From positions 1 to 12,393 of the forward strand of contig NZ_JH604940.1 of the NCBI RefSeq assembly GCF_000250875.1: 12,393 bases of DNA. The letters are read 5' to 3'. The translations under genes and the position numbers were made by a program. Below, in pieces: positions 7,024 to 12,393 of the stretch. This DNA is from Sutterella parvirubra YIT 11816. GTDB lineage: Bacteria > Pseudomonadota > Gammaproteobacteria > Burkholderiales > Burkholderiaceae_F. Position 1 is the first letter of the stretch. Each line of letters begins with the position of its first letter. The notes beneath the pieces were generated by a model. That model saw only the letters and a list, made by a program, of their open reading frames with translations. It had not been told where the DNA came from and did no database searches.

Positions 7024-8585
7024 ATGGTGAAGAAGCTCAAAGCCCCGAAGACGGTCCTGAAGACGATGCCGAAGAAGACCGCGACGACGGCGAAGACGCG
7101 AGGGGCACACTCCGCCGCGAAACCCCGTCGTCGGACGACCTTAAGATCCGGATCAAATTTGAGGTGGGACTCACGGACGGCGACTTCGGGGTCCTTCCGG
7201 GCGAAGACGTTGAGGCGCCCGAGGCGGCACCCTACCGGATCTTCCCGACGAAGACGCTCGAAACTTTGGCGGACGGAGTGCTCAAGAACCTCCGTAAGCG
7301 CGAAGGCTCGATCGTTTCCGCCGCGCCGGGGACGGGTGCCCGGACGGCGGCGTTGGTGGCCGCTGACCGGCAGGTGCTCAAGCGCAACGCCAGCATCGTC
7401 ATCATCGCGGCGCCCGCCGGGCTCGTCCAACACTGGCGGCACGTCCTCAAGACCTTGAACGCCACCTTCTCGGTGCACAAGGCGGTGCCGGCGAAGTGGG
7501 TGAACCGTGTGCCCGTGATCGTGGTGCCGTTCGCCGACTTCTGGAAGGACGCGGAACTCCTCTGCCGTGAGGTGAAGCCGAAGATCCTCATCGTCGACGG
7601 CGCGCTCGGCCTCGCCGCGAACGCTTCCGACTGGGACGACGTCATGCCTTTCGCCCTCTCCGGGATCCCCGTTGTCGCGCTCGACACGGCGGGCGGGTTT
7701 GAGCGGGCGCCCGCGGACGTGGGTGTGAGAATGCTCAAGGCCGTCGCCCCCAAGGTGAAGCTCCCGAAGCTTTCCGAAACCCCGGAGGGCCGCGAGGCCG
7801 ACGGGGAAGCCTTCGAGGCGGCTCTCATGGATGCGGCGAAGTCCTGCCTCATCCGGGCGGACTGGGCCTGGATGACGCATCAGACCTTGGGGCTCGATCC
7901 CGACGAGACGCCGGGCTTCGTGCCGATGTTTGCGGAACTCACCACATCGCCCGGGACGCGCATCCGCAGCGCAGCCGCACCGAAGAAGCCGGCGAAGGCC
8001 GCTCAGGCCTCGCTCTTCGACGATGGCGGGCTTTTCGGTGCGATGGACGACGCCCCTCCTCCGCCTTCCAAAACGCCCAACACCCCGAAGGGGAAGCTCC
8101 TCGTCGAACTCCTCGCTGAGCTTTCCGCCGCCGGGAAGCTGGCGCTCATCCTCACTGGCGACGCCCGCAGCGCGGAGGAGCTCAAGCTCTGGTCCGCGAA
8201 GGCCGTGGGGAAGCCGGCGAAGGTTTTGGAGGTGACGGGGCCTGAAGGTGCTTGGCTCGGGCAGTTGAAGGCCTTCGCAGAGGAAGCCGGAGATGTCGGC
8301 GGTGGCTGCGTGCTCCACGTGACGGCAGATGGGGTCCTTCCGGCTTGGGAAGGTGGTGACGAGGCCGAGCTCTTTGACGACCGCGTCGTGATCGTCGACC
8401 ACGACCTTTGGCGCTCCCGCGTTGAGGCCGGCATGGATCCGGATGTCTCGGGGCTCTTTGCGGGGGTCACTCAGGCGAAGCCGCTGACGGTGCTCCTCAC
8501 CCAAAATCGCGGCGAGGAGTACGGCGTCTTCGAGCGGTTGGTCGGTGGCGAGGCGCGCGTGGGCCGCAGGCTTTTCGCGGACTGA
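7024..8585 (+). CDS. SNF2-helicase-like protein with degenerate ATPase motifs; one frame break near the N-terminus
   Basis: From about 7110 one frame runs open to TGA 8583-8585. Numbering from GTG 6963, its layout follows SNF2 ATPases: a P-loop-like SAAPGTGART (119-128), IVIIAAPAGLVQHW (145-158) like motif Ia, ILIVDGALGL (208-217) where DExH should be, an insert rich in A, K and P (about 337-376), a second domain beginning LLVELLAELSAAGKLALIL (379-397), and DDRVVIVDHDLW to TQAKPLTVLLTQ (472-514) like motifs V-VI. The P-loop lysine, the DE pair and the motif VI arginines are missing, so ATP hydrolysis is unlikely. The literal open frame starts at GTG 6963 with an acidic stretch, but codon third positions favour ATG 7024 (MVKKLKAPKTVLKTMPKK), switching frame near 7100-7110 at GGGG. 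A terminator follows at 8616-8658. Confidence 0.5.
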
Positions 8586-8615
8586 TCGGGAAAAGCAATC
8601 CATTATGGGCATGAA

Positions 8616-8658
8616 GGGCGAGGTTCGACCGGGTGTCGGGCCTCGCCCTCTTTTGTTG
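8616..8658 (+). terminator. Strong rho-independent terminator after the helicase-like gene
   Basis: GGGCGAGG (8616-8623) pairs with CCTCGCCC (8641-8648), with a small inner CGAC/GTCG hairpin in the loop, followed by TCTTTTGTTG. It begins 31 bases after the stop codon. Confidence 0.88.
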
Positions 8659-8662
8659 TCCC

Positions 8663-8674
8663 GGAAACGTTTCC
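8663..8674. promoter_or_regulatory. Operator-like palindrome of LacI-family type
   Basis: GGAAACGTTTCC is a perfect 12-bp palindrome with a central CG, resembling sites bound by LacI/GalR-family repressors. It stands between the terminator at 8616-8658 and the autotransporter remnant, so any gene it controlled may now be lost. No regulator gene is encoded in the window. Confidence 0.3.
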
Positions 8675-8693
8675 AGGTGCTTGTGCCCCATGA

Positions 8694-8833
8694 CGGTTGT
8701 TTTGGGTCTTCTATGAAGTGGGTGGAAGTACCCGAACGAGCAGAAGACCCGCGAGTTCGGCGTGGGCGTCAACGGCTGCGCCGGCATGAAGAACGGCGTC
8801 AACGCGATGATCCAGTCGTCGTGGAGGTTCTGA
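8694..8833 (+). pseudogene. C-terminal remnant of an autotransporter beta-barrel, frameshifted
   Basis: Two frames joined near 8726 read RLFWVFYEVGG, then YPNEQKTREFGVGV and MKNGVNAMIQSSWRF, with TGA at 8831-8833. Alternating polar and hydrophobic residues and a terminal phenylalanine are the signature of the last strands of an outer-membrane beta-barrel, here in autotransporter style. A TGA at 8691-8693 closes the first frame upstream, and nothing earlier looks like barrel sequence, so only about 45 residues remain. The break is again one base short and would close with one extra G. The larger autotransporter passenger at 10620-12371 lies downstream in the same orientation, so this cannot be its own barrel without rearrangement; it is probably the trace of another member of the family. 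Confidence 0.5.
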
Positions 8834-8850
8834 GCCATCAAGAAGAATGC

Positions 8851-8906
8851 ATGGGAGGGAGCCCGCAGAGCTGGTCATTGGGGGAATCTGTGGGTTCCCC
8901 TCCCAT
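8851..8906. repeat. Long imperfect hairpin after the autotransporter remnant
   Basis: The left arm 8851-8869 begins ATGGGAGGGA and the right arm 8887-8906 ends CCCCTCCCAT. They pair over about 18 positions with one bulged base and two G-T wobbles, leaving a 17-base loop. It lies 18 bases past the remnant's stop codon and may be its terminator, although the following CTTCAATCC is a poor U-tract. Stems of this length also occur in dispersed repeats and small insertion elements. Confidence 0.45.
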
Positions 8907-8952
8907 CTTCAATCCAGTCGTACAGCTGACCCAGGGGGGCCAGTCTCCGACG

Positions 8953-8985
8953 GAAGCCGCCGCCGGTTCGCACCGCGGCGGCTTC
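8953..8985. repeat. 11-bp GC-rich hairpin, possible terminator
   Basis: GAAGCCGCCGC (8953-8963) pairs perfectly with GCGGCGGCTTC (8975-8985), and the loop can form a further GGT/ACC pairing. It is followed by GTGTTG, a weak U-tract. It is the second hairpin behind the autotransporter remnant and may be its terminator. Confidence 0.45.
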
Positions 8986-9145
8986 GTGTTGAAGGGCCAA
9001 GCCCTACGGTGAGATCGGGAAAGAAGAAGGCTGAGAAGAAGAAATCAGCCTCTTCGGAAAATCTGCGAGAATCTTCCGGACGGCTCGGAGAGCCCTCTTC
9101 CGGCCGTCTCTTCTCACCGTACCCGACGACTTCCCCCGACGACCC

Positions 9146-10099
9146 ATGTTCCACATCCTGCTCGGCATCCTGGTGGGCGCCACCATGCCCGTACAAACGA
9201 GCATCAACACGATGCTGCGCCGTCGGTTGGGGTCCCCGTTTTCCGCGACGCTCGTCTCGTTCTTCGTCTCGACGGTGCTGCTCCTCTGCGCCATCCCTGT
9301 GGTGGGGCTTCCCTGGGAAAAGCTCGCCGTTTCGGCCTTCGACGCCCCCTGGTGGGCGTACACGGGCGGGCTCTGCGGGGTGTTCGGGTTGGTCGGGAAC
9401 ATCCTCCTCATGACGCGGCTCGGGAGCGTTCAGACGATCATCTTTCCTGTCCTCGGGCAGATCCTGATGGGACTTCTCATCGACCACTTCGGCCTGATGC
9501 GCTCCGACGTCAACCCGCTCACACTCCTTCGCGTCGCGGGCGCCGCGCTCGTGTTGGGCGGGGTCGTGACGGTGGCGGCCGCGAGAATGAGCGGGAAGGC
9601 GCTGCCGGCGCAGTCCCTCGCCCATGAAGAGGAGCGCCCCTCGGCACTCTCGCTTCTTCCCTGGCGTCTTCTCGGCGTCGCGATGGGGATGGCGGGCGCC
9701 GTGCAGGTGGCCGCGAACGGCTACCTCGGGCAGCACGCCGAGTCGCCGCTCTTCTCCGCCATCGTGTCCTTCGGCGGGGGCGTGCTGATCCTCGCTTCGA
9801 TCGTTCTCGCGTTGGGGCTTTTGAAGGGCTCCGCACCCAAGGGCGACGCCGTGCCCTGGTGGTCTTGGATCGGGGGCGGCATCTCAGGCGCGATCTACGT
9901 CTTCTCGAACGTCATCATCACGGGCGTCCTCGGGACCGGCACGACCGTGATCGTGTTTCTTCTCGGCATGACGTTGGGCGGGGTCCTGGTCGACCACTTC
10001 GGTCTCCTCGGTGCGCGTCGGGCGGCGATCAACTGGGTGAAGGCCCTGGGGCTTGCGGCCGTGATTGCGGGCGCGGCCCTGATCAAGGGGACCGGCTGA
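9146..10099 (+). CDS. YdcZ-family (DUF606) DMT-type membrane transporter, double-length
   Basis: This 317-residue inner-membrane protein is made of two homologous halves of about 150 residues. The first half has VGATMPVQTSINTMLRRRLG, PWWAYTGGLCGVFG, ILMGLLIDHFGLM; the second has MGMAGAVQVAANGYLGQHAE, PWWSWIGGGISGAI, MTLGGVLVDHFGLL, in the same order. About ten membrane helices are expected. Single-unit YdcZ proteins are about 150 residues and are thought to act as dimers; here the two units are fused. The family belongs to the drug/metabolite transporter superfamily with poorly known substrates, and none can be assigned. The ATG at 9146 has no evident Shine-Dalgarno site, but no better start was found. 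The hydrophilic stretch with EEERPS (near residue 165) is the linker. The gene stands alone and is intact. Confidence 0.85.
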   Translation: MFHILLGILVGATMPVQTSINTMLRRRLGSPFSATLVSFFVSTVLLLCAIPVVGLPWEKLAVSAFDAPWWAYTGGLCGVFGLVGNILLMTRLGSVQTIIFPVLGQILMGLLIDHFGLMRSDVNPLTLLRVAGAALVLGGVVTVAAARMSGKALPAQSLAHEEERPSALSLLPWRLLGVAMGMAGAVQVAANGYLGQHAESPLFSAIVSFGGGVLILASIVLALGLLKGSAPKGDAVPWWSWIGGGISGAIYVFSNVIITGVLGTGTTVIVFLLGMTLGGVLVDHFGLLGARRAAINWVKALGLAAVIAGAALIKGTG

Positions 10100-10110
10100 T
10101 CGGGTGAGGT

Positions 10111-10156
10111 GAAGCCGGCCTGTTTCCGGTATCCGGTTTCCGGTGCACGGTTTTTT
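10111..10156 (+). terminator. Possible terminator after the YdcZ-like gene
   Basis: Four CCGG elements stand in short succession (GAAGCCGG to TTTCCGGTGCACGG), including two copies of GTTTCCGGT (10122-10130, 10136-10144), followed by TTTTTT at 10151-10156. CCGG is self-complementary, so several weak stems can form before the T-run. The T-run is clear; the stem is not. Confidence 0.35.
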
Positions 10157-10503
10157 GCCCTGGCATCGGGTTCAGAAAAGGCGGGAAGCCCTCTGAATTT
10201 TTCGAAATCGGGCACGGCTTGCGGCAATCCGACAGCGGTTTCGTTATGGTTTCGACCCGGGTACTGTTCAGGTCGGGTGACGTCATTTTGTCCGACACAT
10301 CAAAGCCTCTTTTACGACACGCAACGGACGGCTGATCCGCGGTAAACCTATGCGGGTGGAAGACGGGCGCTCAACGATGCCTTCACGGCGTTTTTCACGG
10401 ACGCACGCTAGTCATGTTCACAGAACACGCTGCATACCAGGGATTTTTAAAGAAGGAAAACGGTCGTTTCTTCGACAAATCCGCGTGATAGAACGACGGG
10501 TGC

Positions 10504-10523
10504 GGCCGGGGTTCGCCCCGGTC
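10504..10523 (+). other. Stable UUCG-loop hairpin in the autotransporter leader
   Basis: GGCCGGGG (10504-10511) pairs with CCCCGGTC (10516-10523) around a TTCG tetraloop: eight pairs including one G-T. No T-run follows, so it is not a standard terminator. It would be a very stable element in a leader RNA about 100 bases before the start codon. Confidence 0.5.
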
Positions 10524-10580
10524 TGAAGATTTGCGCCACGAGCCCCGTTCTCCCCTGCTCGCCCGGCGTACGACGACTCA

Positions 10581-10590
10581 CCCGATCGGG
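10581..10590. promoter_or_regulatory. CCCGATCGGG palindrome before the autotransporter start
   Basis: This perfect 10-bp palindrome ends 29 bases before ATG 10620. It is the third copy of the core found at 460-469 and 5479-5488, and the one best placed to control a gene. Confidence 0.35.
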
Positions 10591-10619
10591 CACGCCACGT
10601 GCCGAAGCGAAAGACCACG

Positions 10620-12371
10620 ATGCTTCAAAAGCGAATGAAGAGAGAGGCTCATGACTGGAGCCTCAGGATGAAGGCCCTCACCGTCGCCGTGACGGTGGCG
10701 TTGACCGGCGCGGCGCAGGCTGCGGTGACCATTCCGGAGAGCTGTCCCGAGGGGGCGAACGGCAACTGCGTCCGGATGACGAAGGAAGGTGAGCTCACCA
10801 AGCTCCACCTCTCCGGTCAGGGCTGGGGCCGGCGAATGTCGACAAGTCCGTCGGCATCTGGAAGACGAAGGCGGGTGAAGAACATGATCTCACCGTCATC
10901 GCCGACTTTGAGGCGGACACGGCCGTCAGCGTGATGCTAGGCGGTCAGGCGTTCACGAAGGTTCAGGGGACGAGGACCGACCCGACCTACAACGCGACGA
11001 TCAATGGGAACAAGCTCTACATCAACCTGCGCGAGGGCGTGACCACGACGGTCTCGTACAAAAAAGAGTCGATGCTCTACTCGTTCGGGGGTGAGGTTGC
11101 CGGCGGTTCCGCATCGGGCGGCGCAATCAGCAACAACCTGGTCGCCGTCAAGGGGACACTCAAAGACGACAAAACGCCCGGGAACACCGGTGCTCTTGCG
11201 ACGGGGCTCATTGTCGGCGGCACCTACAACATCGCGAGCAACACGAACCGCGTCGACTCCGTGATGTCGGGGAACATGGTCGAGATTGAGAACGCCCACA
11301 TCAAGAAGGCCCAGGACGCCCGCGGCACCGGGATCTTCGGCGGGTACATCTACCTCACAGCGTCGAACAGAAACCGCACGAACCCGACGGATGCGACGGG
11401 GAACCGCATCGAAATCCGCAACTCCATCATCGACACGTCCTCTGTGGGCGGCCTCTACATCGGGAACGTGCCGAATCCCGGCGACAAGGTTCGGTGATCA
11501 GCAAGAAGAACTCGGTGTTGATCGACCACTCGACGCTCAATCTGGTTCACACCCACTACTCGACCGACTACGGTTTCTTCGGCGGGCAGGACGAAGGCGA
11601 CCAGGGGATATGTCGAGCGAGAACACGAACACCGTGCAGAACTCGCACCTCAACGTCGACCTCGACGCGAAGCCCTTCCTGGTCTACGGGGACCGATTCG
11701 GGACGGCTTCAGAGAAAAACGACATCAAGTTCGAGAACGTCGAGATCGATCTCAAGACCACCAAGCCCGACGCCAAGGGCGTGATGGCGATCTTCGGCGC
11801 GCGCTCCCGCAAGACCGCAAACGACAACAAGATCTCGATCATCAATACGAACTTCACCGGAGATACCAAGCGGGTCGGTCTTATCGTGGGCGCCACGGTC
11901 GATGCCTACATTTCGTCCTTCTCGGAGCGCGACGTCACGAAGCAGCCGCCTCTCGAAGGAGCCAATCGGAACGTCATCGAAATTCGCGGCTCGACCATCC
12001 CGGGCGGGGGCCTGATCGCGGCCCGGTACTACGACCACGACAAGGCGAAGGTCGACACGACGAAACTTCGCTTCGAAGAAAACCGGATCGAAATCCACGA
12101 CACGAAGCTCGGGGCTCAGAACATCTTCGCCGTCCGCGACGGGATGCCGAATCTCTACGACTGGACGGCCGAGAACAACCATTTGGTCATCGGGAAGAAC
12201 GTGACCGAGGTGGACGGCTCCACCCTGTCGCTCGCCAACCTTTGGGGCGCGAGCGGCGGCCTCCCGATGAAGAACTTCAAGGGAAACACCTTCGATCTGA
12301 GCTCGCCCGTCATCACCGAGAGTTTCGGCGGCGCACAGCATCTGGCCTTTCACGTCGACCAAAAGACCTGA
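10620..12371 (+). pseudogene. Autotransporter passenger with beta-helix repeats, three frame breaks
   Basis: ATG 10620 opens a signal peptide with a long charged n-region (MLQKRMKREAHDWSLR), a hydrophobic core (MKALTVAVTVALTGAAQA) and likely cleavage after Ala34. The passenger continues through four frames: 10620 to about 10828; from about 10829 (NVDKSVGIW) to 11497; 11494 (VISKKNSVLIDHS) to about 11609; and from there (DMSSENTNTVQNS) to TGA 12369-12371. Short units recur: GNRIEIRNSIID, KNSVLIDHSTLN, NDIKFENVEIDL, DNKISIINTNF, RNVIEIRGSTI, ENRIEIHDTKL. This is the N-x-I-x-I pattern of a right-handed beta-helix. Each break is one base short and sits at a G run (10825-10828, 11493-11494, 11606-11609), so one extra G would restore an intact protein of about 585 residues. 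No beta-barrel is reached before the window ends. It may be an intact gene with sequence errors, a phase-off gene or a decaying gene. Confidence 0.65.
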
Positions 12372-12393
12372 ACTTCCCGCCGATTTGACACTC

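Larger units (their letters stand above)
10157..10619. other. Gene-free leader region upstream of the autotransporter
   Basis: No credible coding frame is present. TTGCGG near 10219 followed 17 bases later by CGTTAT is a poor promoter match. The region contains a UUCG hairpin (10504-10523) and the CCCGATCGGG palindrome (10581-10590) just before the autotransporter start, suggesting a long regulated leader. Confidence 0.4.

Noticed and set aside
6720..8612. 630-residue minus-strand open frame opposite the helicase-like gene
   Set aside because: Composition is that of an antisense shadow. The plus strand shows SNF2-like order of motifs and a terminator placed right behind its stop codon.
8909..9736. 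275-residue minus-strand open frame opposite the YdcZ-like gene
   Set aside because: Antisense shadow with no domain; the plus strand encodes a clear duplicated membrane protein.
10219..10247. TTGCGG-N17-CGTTAT as a promoter for the autotransporter
   Set aside because: The -10 match is poor and the site is about 370 bases before the start codon; no support beyond spacing.
1..12393. CRISPR array, tRNA or rRNA gene
   Set aside because: No regularly spaced repeats, no cloverleaf with a TTCGA-type arm and no rRNA signature seen on either strand.

Overview
The window looks like accessory and anaerobic-respiration DNA from a high-GC Gram-negative bacterium. It holds a Tat-exported molybdoenzyme operon with an NrfD-type anchor, autotransporter (type V secretion) sequences and a NimA-like flavin protein. 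That combination fits an anaerobic gut betaproteobacterium such as Sutterellaceae, but this placement is inference from gene content and no marker gene is present.

Layout: 1-158 is the tail of an IS200/IS605-type (TnpB) element, including a strongly folded 3' guide-RNA (omegaRNA/reRNA) scaffold. 159-582 has no gene but carries a long palindrome and a terminator. 583-4686, on the minus strand, is a compact three-gene operon: Tat-exported molybdopterin catalytic subunit, four-cluster ferredoxin subunit and eight-helix NrfD anchor. Together they would form a membrane-bound quinone-linked respiratory reductase or oxidase of the Psr/Phs/Ttr/Arr type. The likely molybdenum ligand is cysteine; the substrate is unknown. 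4687-5762 is a long gene-free stretch with an A+T-rich, hairpin-rich patch (about 5080-5430) and an 18-bp palindrome.

The rest is plus-strand: a NimA-like flavin protein (5763-6269) with terminator; a broken N-terminal piece of a D12-class adenine methyltransferase (6358-6859); a SNF2-helicase-like protein that has lost its ATPase motifs (7024-8585) with terminator; the last ~45 residues of an autotransporter beta-barrel (8694-8833); a double-length YdcZ-family (DUF606) membrane transporter (9146-10099); and an autotransporter passenger with signal peptide and beta-helix repeats (10620-12371), broken into four frames.

The most notable pattern is that all seven reading-frame breaks go the same way: each is short by one base and each could be repaired by one extra G. 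They fall only in the methyltransferase piece, the helicase-like gene and the autotransporter sequences, never in the respiratory operon, the NimA-like gene or the transporter. This is either a consensus-sequence artefact or a real slippage or decay process, and it decides whether these genes are alive. Other points for follow-up are the ATPase-dead SNF2-like protein, a CCCGATCGGG palindrome present in three intergenic regions, and the TnpB guide-RNA end.
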